From assembly GCA_002506595.1 (NCBI GenBank), contig DAXV01000020.1, positions 19,347-47,625 on the forward strand: a DNA stretch of 28,279 nt, written 5' to 3'. The DNA is from Acidilobaceae archaeon UBA158 (GTDB lineage Archaea; Thermoproteota; Thermoprotei_A; Sulfolobales; Acidilobaceae). Made by a program: the position numbers and the translations under genes. Every line of letters starts with the position of its first letter. Within the stretch, counting starts at the first letter, position 1. This document shows positions 7,498 to 15,452 of the stretch, in pieces. The notes beneath the pieces were generated by a model. It did not search any database, had not been told where the DNA came from, and was given only the letters and a program-made list of their open reading frames with translations.

Positions 7498-8418
7498 TTA
7501 TATGCTATCTAAATCTCCATATAATATCCTTAGCTCGTCTAATGTTAAAGCCTCTCCCTTCCTTTGTTTTTCTTCTATTTCTTTTCTCTTTTGCTCTAAT
7601 AGATTAACTTCTATCCCACGTTGTTTTGCAAGCTTCATTTCCTTTAACTTTAGCATTGTATTTCTATAGTCTTGATATAATTCATCTAATTGCTTTGTTA
7701 AGTTTTCAATTTCTTGGCTCTTTTGTTGTATTTCATTACCTAATGAATCTATGTTTTTGTTATATTCATCTATTTTAGGATTAAGCGAAGATATTTCTGC
7801 TTTTAATCTTCCCGCATTTTCTCTTAATTCTTTTATTTTATTTATAGCTTCTGATAATTTGAGTTTTAAACCTTTTACATCAGCTTCGAGCTCTAATATT
7901 GAAACTTCTTCTTCTCTTGCTTTTCTAACTCTTTCTGCTAATTCTTCTAATTTGTCTATTTCTTCGACAAGCCTTTTTTCTTCCTCTGGCGTTAATACGC
8001 TAGTTTGTTGTCTCCACTCCAATTCTTCCATTCTTTTTTGTATTTTTCTTAGGCTTAGTTTTGCAACATCGCCTTCTTTTTGAGTTATGTTATGGGCTTC
8101 TTTTAGCTGTTCTAATTTGTTCTTAAATTCTTTGCTTAATGTTTCTCTTTCTTCCTTTAGTTTAGCAAGCTCATCTAAAATCTTCTTTCTTTGATCTCTT
8201 AGTGTTTTAAATCTATCAATAAGCTGTTTCTTTTCTTCAATTAATTGTCTTCTCTTATCTCTTAAGGATTTAATTTCTTCAATTAATTGTCTTCTCTGAT
8301 TTTTTACCTCTAAAATTTTATCCCTTAATTCATCAATATGCTTTAAAAAATTCTCTTCATCAGATTTTGAGTTGCTTTGTTGCTGGGAATTTTGTTGAAC
8401 TTGATCCGAATCTACCAA
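7498..8418 (-). CDS. Archaeal coiled-coil protein (COG1340-like)
   Basis: An almost wholly coiled-coil protein of about 306 aa, rich in Glu, Lys, Arg, Leu and Gln from residue ~30 to ~295. It has heptad-like repeats such as LRDKRRQLIEEKKQLIDRFK and an internal duplication of RRQLIEE. The central segment ELEWRQQTSVLTPEEEKRLV resembles the conserved patch of the archaeal COG1340 coiled-coil family, whose role is unknown; it splits the coil as a possible hinge. The N-terminal ~25 residues are Gln/Ser-rich. The best start is TTG at 8418, ideally placed after GAGGTGAT (8430-8423). The in-frame GTG at 8427 lies inside that SD. The gene starts 6 bases after the acyl-CoA synthetase stop and is followed directly by the DUF447 gene, so all are one operon. 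Confidence 0.8.
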   Translation of the reverse strand: MVDSDQVQQNSQQQSNSKSDEENFLKHIDELRDKILEVKNQRRQLIEEIKSLRDKRRQLIEEKKQLIDRFKTLRDQRKKILDELAKLKEERETLSKEFKNKLEQLKEAHNITQKEGDVAKLSLRKIQKRMEELEWRQQTSVLTPEEEKRLVEEIDKLEELAERVRKAREEEVSILELEADVKGLKLKLSEAINKIKELRENAGRLKAEISSLNPKIDEYNKNIDSLGNEIQQKSQEIENLTKQLDELYQDYRNTMLKLKEMKLAKQRGIEVNLLEQKRKEIEEKQRKGEALTLDELRILYGDLDSI

Positions 8419-8423
8419 ACATA

Positions 8424-10559
8424 TCACCTCTTCAATATTACCCTTGCATCTACCGCTTTCACGCCTATGCTAGAGGCTATTAGGGGGTTTATATCCATCT
8501 CAGATATTTCCGGCACAGCGAGCATTAGCTCGCTAACCCTCATTATAGCCTCTGCCACAGCTCTCTTGTCAACAGGTTCTAGGCCCCTGTAACCTTCTAA
8601 AATTTTTACGCTTTTAATCTCATCTATCATCTCTCTAGCATCACAATCTGTTATTGGAGATACCCTCATAGAGACATCGCCTATAACCTCAGTATATATA
8701 CCCCCAAGACCAAACACTACTACAGGGCCGAAATTCTCATCAGCTTTACTACCAATGATAATTTCATTACCTTGCTTTACCATTTCTTGGATCATTACTC
8801 CCTTTATCTTAGCTTGGGGTAGCCTATAGTTTATGTTTTTTATAATGCTTTTATAGCTTTCTATTAGTTCTTCTTCATTGTTTATGTTTAATATAACTCC
8901 TCCAACATCAGATTTATGAATTATATCTTCGCTAATCACTTTCATTGCTACTGGAAAGTTAATTTCCTTAATGCATGAATTAATCATGTTATAATTTTCT
9001 AAAACACAGTATTTTGCTGTATTTATTCCAATCACATTTAATAAATCAAGTGCCTCGTTTTCTAAAAGCTTGCTTCTATTTTGGGATAAGGCGTTTTTAA
9101 TAATTTCTTTAGCCTTGTTTATAGATTCTTGACTTATAGAAGCTCTATAACAATTTTCAAAATTTTTTGTTGAACATTTTCTACATTCATAAAGCTTTGC
9201 TAAAGCCTTAGAAGCTCTATCAGGAAATTCAAAAACTGGAACCCCTTTTTCTTCAAGCATTAATTTTAATTTTTCTCCCATTTCGGCACCTATAGTTACA
9301 ATGGCAATAGGTTTATCAAAATGCTTTTGTGAGAAATCAAATATAACATCTGAAATTGATAAATCCATTGTTTGTGGTTGAACTAATGCTATTATTAAAA
9401 ACATATCAGCTTCATCGTTTTCTGATAAGAGTTCTAATACATACTTATAATAATCTGGTTTGGCATCTCCTGTAAAATCTATAGGGTTATGTAATGAAAC
9501 TCTTGGAGGAAATATTTCTTTAAGTTTTTCCTTTATTTTTTCAGAAATTTCGGGAACAGATAATCCATTTTCAATTAAAGTATCAGCTGCTATTACTCCA
9601 TGACCTCCTGAATTTGTTATTATTCCAACCCTATTGCCTTTTGGAGTTAAATTAAATGACATAACTTTTGCAATATCAAATAATTCTTCCAAATCATTTG
9701 CCATAATTATGTTTGCTTGTTTAGATACTGCTTTGAATATTTCATATGAGCCGGCTAAAGAGGCTGTATGGCTCTTTGCTGCGCTTGCCCCTCTTGATGT
9801 CTTACCTCCTTTGATTAAAATAATAGGTTTTCTATAAACCGATGTGACCTTTCTTGCTGTTTCAATAAATTGATAGCCTTTTCCAGGGGTAATGCCTTCA
9901 AGATACATTAATATTACTCTAGTTTCTTCATCTTTACCTAAATATTCTAAGGAATCAATTTCATCTATATCTGCTTTATTACCAAAATTTATCGCTTTAC
10001 CTATTCCTATGTTTTTTGATGCTGCCCAATCCATTAATGTAGCTAATAACGCACCACTTTGACTTATAATTGATATTGATCCATTTCTGGGCCTTCTCAT
10101 TCTTTCATAAGGTAGGAAAAATGTATCTACACCTTTAAATGAATTGTAAACACCAATACAGTTTGGCCCCAGTATTCTTATGTTATATTTATTTGCTATT
10201 TCTATGATTTCTTCTTGAAGTTTGTAGCCTAATTCAGAATCAGTTTCTGCAAAACCTCCACTTACTATTATCACGCCCTTTACTCCTTTTTTCCCAGCAT
10301 CTATCATTAAGTCTGGAACTCTTTTTGCATCAACCGCTATTACAGCTATATCAATGTCATCATTTATATCTAATATAGACTTATATGATTTTACTCCTTG
10401 GACTTCGTCATAATTTGGATTTATAACATAAAGTTTTCCTTTATAATTTTTCTGCATGCTATCAAGTATTACCCTACCAAGATTTTCCTTTTTTGGTGAT
10501 GCACCAATTATTGCTACACTATTTGGTTCAAAGAATATTTTTATCGAATTTTTTTCCAT
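8424..10559 (-). CDS. ADP-forming acyl-CoA (acetate-CoA) ligase, fused alpha-beta
   Basis: Converts acyl-CoA, ADP and phosphate to acid, CoA and ATP: substrate-level energy conservation at the end of amino-acid or sugar breakdown in archaea. Numbered from ATG 10559 (711 aa): CoA-binding Rossmann domain at about 5-125 (VAIIGASPKKENLG, ILGPNCIGVYN), ligase domains at ~145-455 with ISQSGALLA and the phosphohistidine His264 in AAKSHTASLAGS, and a C-terminal ATP-grasp domain at ~480-711 (AMKVISEDIIHKSDVGGV, GGIYTEV, EMDINPL). The loop ITNSGGHGV has His where many relatives have Pro (GGPG). A linker carries Cys458, Cys461 and Cys471. ATG 10559 is preceded by GGGATGG; TTG at 10574 is less likely. 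First gene of the minus-strand operon. Confidence 0.93.
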   Translation of the reverse strand: MEKNSIKIFFEPNSVAIIGASPKKENLGRVILDSMQKNYKGKLYVINPNYDEVQGVKSYKSILDINDDIDIAVIAVDAKRVPDLMIDAGKKGVKGVIIVSGGFAETDSELGYKLQEEIIEIANKYNIRILGPNCIGVYNSFKGVDTFFLPYERMRRPRNGSISIISQSGALLATLMDWAASKNIGIGKAINFGNKADIDEIDSLEYLGKDEETRVILMYLEGITPGKGYQFIETARKVTSVYRKPIILIKGGKTSRGASAAKSHTASLAGSYEIFKAVSKQANIIMANDLEELFDIAKVMSFNLTPKGNRVGIITNSGGHGVIAADTLIENGLSVPEISEKIKEKLKEIFPPRVSLHNPIDFTGDAKPDYYKYVLELLSENDEADMFLIIALVQPQTMDLSISDVIFDFSQKHFDKPIAIVTIGAEMGEKLKLMLEEKGVPVFEFPDRASKALAKLYECRKCSTKNFENCYRASISQESINKAKEIIKNALSQNRSKLLENEALDLLNVIGINTAKYCVLENYNMINSCIKEINFPVAMKVISEDIIHKSDVGGVILNINNEEELIESYKSIIKNINYRLPQAKIKGVMIQEMVKQGNEIIIGSKADENFGPVVVFGLGGIYTEVIGDVSMRVSPITDCDAREMIDEIKSVKILEGYRGLEPVDKRAVAEAIMRVSELMLAVPEISEMDINPLIASSIGVKAVDARVILKR

Positions 10560-10724
10560 TTGCCATCCCTTCAAATAAATTTGTAATGCATAATAATTTA
10601 TATGAATTTTGTTTTAATAAATAGATATTTTTATGTTTAAAACTTCTTTTAATTTCCCACAATTTCTAGCAATAAAATTATTGATAAATTATTGATAAAT
10701 CATTATTTGATTAGAATATTTTCT

Positions 10725-11126
10725 CTAATGCTTATATGGACATCCATACTTATGTGCAACTTCATTCACTTCACTACATATGCTGCACATAGCTATTTGA
10801 TATTTTTTCATAAATTCATCTATTGATTCTCCATGCTTTCCTTGGTATATTAGTATCAATTTTGCTGCTTCTCTTACTTTGCTTAAATATTTTTCATCCT
10901 CGGTAAGCATTTTCATATATTTATCTCCTCTTTTTCCACTAATGTAATTGTTTATTGCTGCAGGAGTTAATCCAAGCAATCTTGCGGCAGTATATTTTGA
11001 TAACTTAAATTCATTAACCAGAATATAAGCTACAGAAGCTCTTATTGATGGTATTATTATTCTAGCTGCTACTTCGCATGGCATTTCTATTGTTATTTGT
11101 TCTTCAACGTTTTTTTCCTTTGACAA
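10725..11126 (-). CDS. HTH transcriptional regulator with Cys cluster (COG2522-like)
   Basis: A 133-aa predicted DNA-binding protein of the archaeal XRE-like family often seen with the N-terminal pattern MPCEVA. The helix-turn-helix lies at about 41-66 (LSKYTAARLLGLTPAAINNY, followed by ISGKRG). Four Cys are present: Cys17 in MPCE, then CSIC (114, 117) and Cys129 near the C-terminus, a set suited to a metal or Fe-S centre and so to redox or metal sensing (inference). The start is TTG at 11126, preceded by AAAGGTG on the coding strand at good spacing. It has its own upstream region shared with the divergent tRNA-Val gene and is separated from the synthetase operon by about 165 bases. Confidence 0.85.
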   Translation of the reverse strand: MSKEKNVEEQITIEMPCEVAARIIIPSIRASVAYILVNEFKLSKYTAARLLGLTPAAINNYISGKRGDKYMKMLTEDEKYLSKVREAAKLILIYQGKHGESIDEFMKKYQIAMCSICSEVNEVAHKYGCPYKH

Positions 11127-11292
11127 ATTTTAGCACCTTTTTTAAATTGTTTTCAAATAATTAATGAATATTTAAGGGCTATAAATATGAATAAATATTA
11201 CGTTAAAGTTATTATATAAATGAATTGAGAAATATTAAATCCTTAATTATAAATTATGAATAAAAATACACATAGAAGACTTAATAAAAATA

Positions 11293-11302
11293 TTTTTTAT
11301 AT
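11293..11302 (+). promoter_or_regulatory. Putative TATA box of tRNA-Val
   Basis: The block TTTTTATAT lies about 27 bases before the first base of the tRNA at 11325, the normal position for an archaeal TATA element when transcription starts close to the mature 5' end. The region is AT-rich, so other placements are possible. Confidence 0.35.
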
Positions 11303-11324
11303 CATGCCTTTGTTTTTATAAATA

Positions 11325-11399
11325 GGGCCCGTAGTCTAGTTTGGTTAGGACGCCGCCCTCACACGGCGGAGGTCCGGGGTTCAAGTCCCCGCGGGCCCA
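11325..11399 (+). tRNA. tRNA-Val (anticodon CAC)
   Basis: A full cloverleaf can be drawn. The acceptor stem GGGCCCG (11325-11331) pairs with CGGGCCC (11392-11398) and A at 11399 is the discriminator. The anticodon stem CCGCC/GGCGG encloses the 7-base loop CTCACAC, giving anticodon CAC for GUG valine codons. The T-arm is CGGGG-TTCAAGT-CCCCG. There is no intron, and CCA is not encoded. Its high GC stands out sharply from the AT-rich flanks, as expected for a thermophile. Confidence 0.97.
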
Positions 11400-11606
11400 C
11401 TTAATCAAATGAAATTATATTTATAGTATACTTGTAAGTAACGATCAGCTTCTCATAAGAGTTTTCTAAAGTTTCTAGGTTAAAGTAATACATAATACAA
11501 CACAATTAGGTTTCTGATATAATGCGCGGCAATAGGATCCAAAATATTTATGTTTAGATGAAAAGTTTATGAGGATTTATAGAATAAATTATTTGCTCAA
11601 CTGCTT

Positions 11607-11664
11607 ATGCTGCGATGGGAGCATTGCTTTAAGCTTCACAGAACAAATCTTAAATGTGAGGCTT
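11607..11664 (+). other. Two adjacent hairpins, possible structured RNA
   Basis: The first hairpin is ATGCT (11607-11611) pairing with AGCAT (11620-11624) around an 8-base loop. The second is AAGCTTCACA (11631-11640) pairing with TGTGAGGCTT (11655-11664) as a 10-bp stem with one T-G wobble and a 14-base loop. The second is followed by the T-rich stretch ATTTTGTTATTC. This could be a small RNA, a terminator for upstream transcription, or chance. Confidence 0.3.
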
Positions 11665-11952
11665 ATTTTGTTATTCTCTACTGCACCTATGACGTCACAA
11701 GAATAAGTAAATCTTTGTAAATGAGCAAAAAGTCTCTAGATATGGCTATTAAATTTCATGAAATGATTAGAATGAATATCTAAGAACAAACGATATTTTG
11801 TATGTTAGTAAAGATAAGTTGTCTAAAATTCTTTTGTCAAATGTTATAATTATCCTTTTGCTTCCTTGCAATTAAATCTATTCATTTATTCTAATTATGA
11901 AATCTTAAGAATTTAAATTATAGAATAACCTCTTTTAGATAATAGCTTAGTT

Positions 11953-11983
11953 ATAATATATAAGGGAGTAATTCATATATAAA
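11953..11983 (+). promoter_or_regulatory. Promoter region of eS19 (tandem TATA-like boxes)
   Basis: Two TATA-like elements precede rps19e: AATATATAAGG at about 11955-11965 and CATATATAAA at about 11974-11983. The first would put the start of transcription near 11984, leaving room for the GAGGGG SD at 12002-12007. The second would start transcription at or inside that SD, so the first is favoured. Confidence 0.45.
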
Positions 11984-12015
11984 GCGTGCTGTAAAAAAAT
12001 AGAGGGGTAGAAAAA

Positions 12016-12447
12016 ATGGTTTCAGCTAAGGAAGTTCCAGCAGATAAGCTCATAGCCAAATTGGCTGAAAGCTTAAAGAAAGTTCAGAAAATAGAGCCAC
12101 CTTCATGGGCTATGTATGCAAAAACTGGAGTATTTAAAGAAAAACCCCCTGTTGATCAAGATTGGTGGTACATAAGGGCTGCATCCTTGTTAAGGAAAAT
12201 AAGTCTTGCGGAAGAGCCTTTGGGTGTAGGTACTTTAAGAACAATGTATGGGGGTAAAAAAAGAAATGGAAGCAGACCTCCTCATTTCGAAAAGGGCTCT
12301 GGAAGCATAATAAGAACTATATTGCAACAATTAGAGCAAGCAGGTTTTATTATTACAATACCTGGTAAGGGTAGAAGATTATCTCCATCAGGTCAAAGCT
12401 TGATAGATGATGTAGCAAAGGAAATATTAAAGGAGATAAGTCAGTAA
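12016..12447 (+). CDS. rps19e: 30S ribosomal protein eS19
   Basis: Small-subunit protein found in archaea and eukaryotes, needed for 16S/18S rRNA maturation in the head of the subunit. The 143-aa sequence has the family core: WAMYAKTG near 37, DWWYIRAASLLRK near 49, GVGTLRTMYGGKKRNGSRPP near 76, and LQQLEQAGFI near 105. It forms a winged-helix-like fold. ATG at 12016 follows GAGGGG at suitable spacing. It appears to be a single-gene transcript: about 100 AT-rich bases separate it from cdc48, which has its own TATA-like box. Confidence 0.96.
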   Translation: MVSAKEVPADKLIAKLAESLKKVQKIEPPSWAMYAKTGVFKEKPPVDQDWWYIRAASLLRKISLAEEPLGVGTLRTMYGGKKRNGSRPPHFEKGSGSIIRTILQQLEQAGFIITIPGKGRRLSPSGQSLIDDVAKEILKEISQ

Positions 12448-12512
12448 TTCTAATCCTTAAAATTAATCCTCTTCTTTTGATTTTAAATTATTTCCATTAT
12501 GTAATTATTCAT

Positions 12513-12520
12513 ATTTATAA
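12513..12520 (+). promoter_or_regulatory. Putative TATA box of cdc48
   Basis: ATTTATAA at 12513-12520 would start transcription near 12542, just before the GGTGA (12543-12547) that serves the ATG at 12551. This implies a very short leader. Confidence 0.35.
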
Positions 12521-12550
12521 CCTTTGAGGTTAATAGAAAAATGGTGACAA

Positions 12551-14743
12551 ATGTTGTCTGAAAACGTGTCATTAATGGTATCTGAGGCGTATAGAACTGA
12601 TACGCCTGGAAGAAAAATAGTAAGAATTGATCAATCAACTATGAAAAAATTAAACATAGAAACTGGAGACTTTGTAAAAGTAAAGAGCCAAAAAAGCCAA
12701 GTAATAGCTGTTGTATGGCCATTACATTCTGAAGATGAAGATACAGGTATAATTAGAATGGATGGCTATTTAAGATGGTCGTTAGGAGTTAGTGTTGGCG
12801 ACTATGTAGATGTAGAAAAAGCAGAAAATGTTAAACCAGCTGAAAAAATTGTTTTTGCTCCATTAGAAAAAACTGAACCGTTTACCATAGATTTTTATCT
12901 ATCTCCATCTGATATAAAAGAAGAATTTATTAGAAAGCCTTTAACACAAGGAGAACTTGTTTTAGTTCAAGGTGAAATTCCATTAGTTGTTGTTCAAACA
13001 AAACCTGTTGATAATGTCTATGTAACCGATAGGACTATTGTTGAATTAAGAAAGGAGCCCGTAAAGGAAAATGAATTTCCAATTCATAGAACAACTAGGG
13101 TAACATGGGAAGATATTGGAGACTTGGAGGAAGCTAAAGAAAGGATAAGAGAAATTGCAGAGCTTCCTATGAGGCACCCAGAGGTATTTAAAAGACTTGG
13201 TATTGAGCCACCAAAGGGTATTTTACTATATGGTCCTCCAGGAACAGGTAAGACATTATTAGCAAAAGCTTTAGCAAATGAAATAGGAGCTTATTTCACA
13301 ACAATTAATGGGCCAGAAATTATGAGCAAGTTTTATGGAGAAAGCGAAGAAAGATTAAGGGAGGTATTTAAAGAGGCACAAGAAAACGCTCCTTCAATAA
13401 TATTCATAGATGAAATAGATGCCATAGCTCCTAAAAGAGAAGAAGTAACTGGAGAAGTAGAAAAAAGAGTTGTTGCTCAACTTTTAACATTAATGGATGG
13501 TATGCAAGAAAGAGGTAGAGTTATAGTTATTGGCGCAACTAATAGACCAGATGACTTAGATCCTGCTTTAAGAAGACCTGGTAGATTTGATAGGGAAATA
13601 GAAATAAGGCCTCCTGATAAGAGAGCAAGAATAGAAATACTTAAAGTACATACAAGAAATGTGCCTTTAGCTAAAGATGTTCAATTAGAAAAAATCGCAG
13701 AATTAACAAATGGCTATACAGGAGCAGATTTAGCTGCTTTAGTTAAGGAAGCTGCTATGGCTGCATTAAGAGAATTTATGGCAAGTGGAAAGGTTGATTT
13801 ATCTAAAAATGAGGTAATCAAACCAGATCTATTAAAGAGTCTTGAGGTTTCAATGAAACACTTTACAGAGGCTATGAAATCTATCAGACCTTCATTAATA
13901 AGAGAAATATTTGTAGAGATTCCAGAAGTACATTGGGAAGATATTGGAGGATTAGAGAATGTAAAACAAGAATTGAAAGAATCAGTAGAATGGCCTATGA
14001 AATATCCCAAGGTATTTAGCGATATGGGTATTGAGCCACCAAAGGGTATTTTACTATATGGTCCTCCAGGAACAGGTAAGACATTATTAGCAAAAGCAGT
14101 TGCAACAGAAAGTGGTGCAAACTTTATAACAATAAGAGGACCCGAAGTCTTAAGCAAATGGGTAGGAGAAAGCGAAAAAGCAGTTAGAAAAATATTTGAA
14201 AGAGCAAGAGAAGTAGCACCCACAGTTATTTTCTTTGATGAAATAGATTCAATAGCTCCTGCAAGAGGATTTAAGAGCGATACATCTGGGGTTACTGATA
14301 GAATAGTTAACCAATTGCTTACTGAAATGGATGGTATGATACCTTTGTCTAACGTTGTAGTTATAGCTGCTACAAACAGGCCAGATATAATAGATCCAGC
14401 ATTGCTAAGGCCAGGAAGATTTGACAGGCTTATATATGTTCCACCTCCTGATATTGAATCTAGAAAGCAAATATTCAAAATACATTTAAAGAGAGTTCCA
14501 TTGTCAAATGATGTATCTATAGATAAACTAGCATCGATAACAGATGGTTATACAGGAGCCGATATTGCAGCGGTTGTAAGAGAAGCTGTTATGTTAAAAT
14601 TAAGAGAAAAATTAGAGGTTTCGCCAGTAGAGTTTAGACATTTTGAGATGGCTTTAAAGAGAGTTCCTCCAAGTTTAACTAAAGATGTAATAATGATGTA
14701 TGAAAGGATTTCGCAACAATTAAAGAAAATAGCTCTTCAGTAA
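12551..14743 (+). CDS. cdc48: CDC48/VAT-type double AAA+ ATPase
   Basis: Hexameric unfoldase of the CDC48/p97/VAT family that extracts or unfolds proteins, probably feeding the archaeal proteasome. The 730-aa protein is full length: N domain (double-psi barrel and beta-clam) to about 180, D1 with Walker A GPPGTGKT at 228-235, Walker B IIFIDEID at 283-290 and RRPGRFDR at 341-348, D2 with Walker A at 504-511, Walker B VIFFDEIDS at 559-567 and LRPGRFDR at 619-626. The pore loop is KFYG in D1 and KWVG in D2, the aromatic in D2 fitting substrate threading. ATG at 12551 follows GGTGA by 3 bases. A 71-bp stretch around each Walker A is identical between D1 and D2. Confidence 0.97.
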   Translation: MLSENVSLMVSEAYRTDTPGRKIVRIDQSTMKKLNIETGDFVKVKSQKSQVIAVVWPLHSEDEDTGIIRMDGYLRWSLGVSVGDYVDVEKAENVKPAEKIVFAPLEKTEPFTIDFYLSPSDIKEEFIRKPLTQGELVLVQGEIPLVVVQTKPVDNVYVTDRTIVELRKEPVKENEFPIHRTTRVTWEDIGDLEEAKERIREIAELPMRHPEVFKRLGIEPPKGILLYGPPGTGKTLLAKALANEIGAYFTTINGPEIMSKFYGESEERLREVFKEAQENAPSIIFIDEIDAIAPKREEVTGEVEKRVVAQLLTLMDGMQERGRVIVIGATNRPDDLDPALRRPGRFDREIEIRPPDKRARIEILKVHTRNVPLAKDVQLEKIAELTNGYTGADLAALVKEAAMAALREFMASGKVDLSKNEVIKPDLLKSLEVSMKHFTEAMKSIRPSLIREIFVEIPEVHWEDIGGLENVKQELKESVEWPMKYPKVFSDMGIEPPKGILLYGPPGTGKTLLAKAVATESGANFITIRGPEVLSKWVGESEKAVRKIFERAREVAPTVIFFDEIDSIAPARGFKSDTSGVTDRIVNQLLTEMDGMIPLSNVVVIAATNRPDIIDPALLRPGRFDRLIYVPPPDIESRKQIFKIHLKRVPLSNDVSIDKLASITDGYTGADIAAVVREAVMLKLREKLEVSPVEFRHFEMALKRVPPSLTKDVIMMYERISQQLKKIALQ
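13199..13269 (+). repeat. 71-bp exact direct repeat, copy in cdc48 D1
   Basis: Identical base for base to 14027-14097, 828 bp away. It begins on a codon boundary at Gly217 and covers 23 whole codons plus two bases of a 24th. The encoded peptide is the Walker A region, starting GIEPPKG and ending LLAKA. The 24th codon differs only at its third base (GCT here, GCA in D2). Identity ends abruptly on both sides. Confidence 0.95.
14027..14097 (+). repeat. 71-bp exact direct repeat, copy in cdc48 D2
   Basis: Second copy of the repeat at 13199-13269, in register with the AAA+ domain duplication (276 codons apart, Gly217 and Gly493). The synonymous positions are all identical, which plain protein conservation does not require, so recent gene conversion between D1 and D2 is likely. 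Confidence 0.95.
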
Positions 14744-14797
14744 TTTTTTATTAAAATCCACAAAAAACAGTTTTAATCTTTCTCATTTTTATATTTA

Positions 14798-15337
14798 ATG
14801 GCGTTTAATTTGAGTAGCAAAAACTTAGAAATTGAAATAAAAATAAAAGTTGATTGTAATGAAATTCAAAATATTGAAAATGACTTAAAAAAACTTAATG
14901 CAAAGTTTTCCGGTGAAAAAGAGGAACTTGACCTTTATTTAAATCATCCATGTAAAGATATGAAGGAAAATGATGAAGCCATAAGGATAAGATATGTTAA
15001 CAATAAGCCAGAAACAATAACTTATAAGAGCAAAAGGGGAAATAAGGATAATCCAATAAAATCGAGAGAAGAGATAACAGTTGAAACTAAAGAAGATCCT
15101 ATGCCTTTGTTTGCTAAACTAGGATTTTCTATAGGGGTTAAAGTTAAGAAGAGAAGAAAATATTACGATTTTGGTAATGTAGAAGTTTCTTTAGATTTTG
15201 TTGATAATTTAGGATGCTTTATAGAAATAGAATCGAAAAACTCAAAAGAGGAAGATATTAAACAAGCATTGGATAAACTTAATATAAAAGGAGAGGTTAT
15301 TGCAAAAACATATGCTGATATGATAAGTGAAATGTAA
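14798..15337 (+). CDS. CYTH-domain protein (CyaB/thiamine-triphosphatase-like)
   Basis: Member of the CYTH family, which binds triphosphates in a beta-tunnel with divalent metal. Family members act as class IV adenylate cyclases, thiamine triphosphatases or inorganic triphosphatases. The 179-aa protein has the N-terminal ExExK motif (EIEIK at residues 11-15). It also has AIRIRYVNNK and TYKSKRG, SREEITVE, KKRRKYY, the EVSLDFVDNLGCFIEIES strand pair and a C-terminal helix ending YADMI. Archaeal forms are often named CyaB, but cyclase activity should not be assumed. ATG at 14798 lies about 25 bases after TTTTAAT with no SD, so it is probably leaderless; TTG at 14810 is an alternative. Confidence 0.85.
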   Translation: MAFNLSSKNLEIEIKIKVDCNEIQNIENDLKKLNAKFSGEKEELDLYLNHPCKDMKENDEAIRIRYVNNKPETITYKSKRGNKDNPIKSREEITVETKEDPMPLFAKLGFSIGVKVKKRRKYYDFGNVEVSLDFVDNLGCFIEIESKNSKEEDIKQALDKLNIKGEVIAKTYADMISEM

Positions 15338-15452
15338 ATTTTTTCATAGCTACCTTAAAGATTAGTACAAATTAAGCAGCTATTATATAAAAGGAAAAAA
15401 CTTAGAAACAGTTTAAAAAGGCAAAAATATTAATAAACTAAGGGTGATAAAT

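Larger units (their letters stand above)
11400..12015 (+). other. 616-nt gap without a convincing protein gene
   Basis: Between tRNA-Val and eS19 no frame gives a plausible full gene. The middle (about 11590-11700) is visibly less AT-rich than normal spacers here and contains two adjacent hairpins. One plus-strand frame is open from 11583 to a TAA at 11718-11720 (37 codons from ATG 11607) and continues after that stop with ATG 11721 to TAA 11783 (20 codons, beginning MSKKSLDMAIK). These could be chance, a small-gene remnant or part of an untranslated RNA. The right-hand end holds the eS19 promoter. Confidence 0.5.

Noticed and set aside
7498..8418. Coiled-coil protein as an SMC/Rad50-type ATPase
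   Set aside because: No Walker A, Walker B or ABC signature is present; it is coiled coil only.
8362..8422. ATG at 8422 (minus strand) right after GAGGTGAT
   Set aside because: It is out of frame with the coiled-coil gene, ends after 20 codons, and sits too close to the SD; TTG 8418 has the better spacing.
11325..12015. Integrated element using tRNA-Val as attachment site
   Set aside because: I found no second copy of the tRNA 3' end and no integrase gene; the next gene is ribosomal.
13714..14478. 254-aa open frame on the minus strand within cdc48
   Set aside because: It is antisense to the conserved D1/D2 coding region; the protein looks like low-complexity reverse translation and has no start signal.
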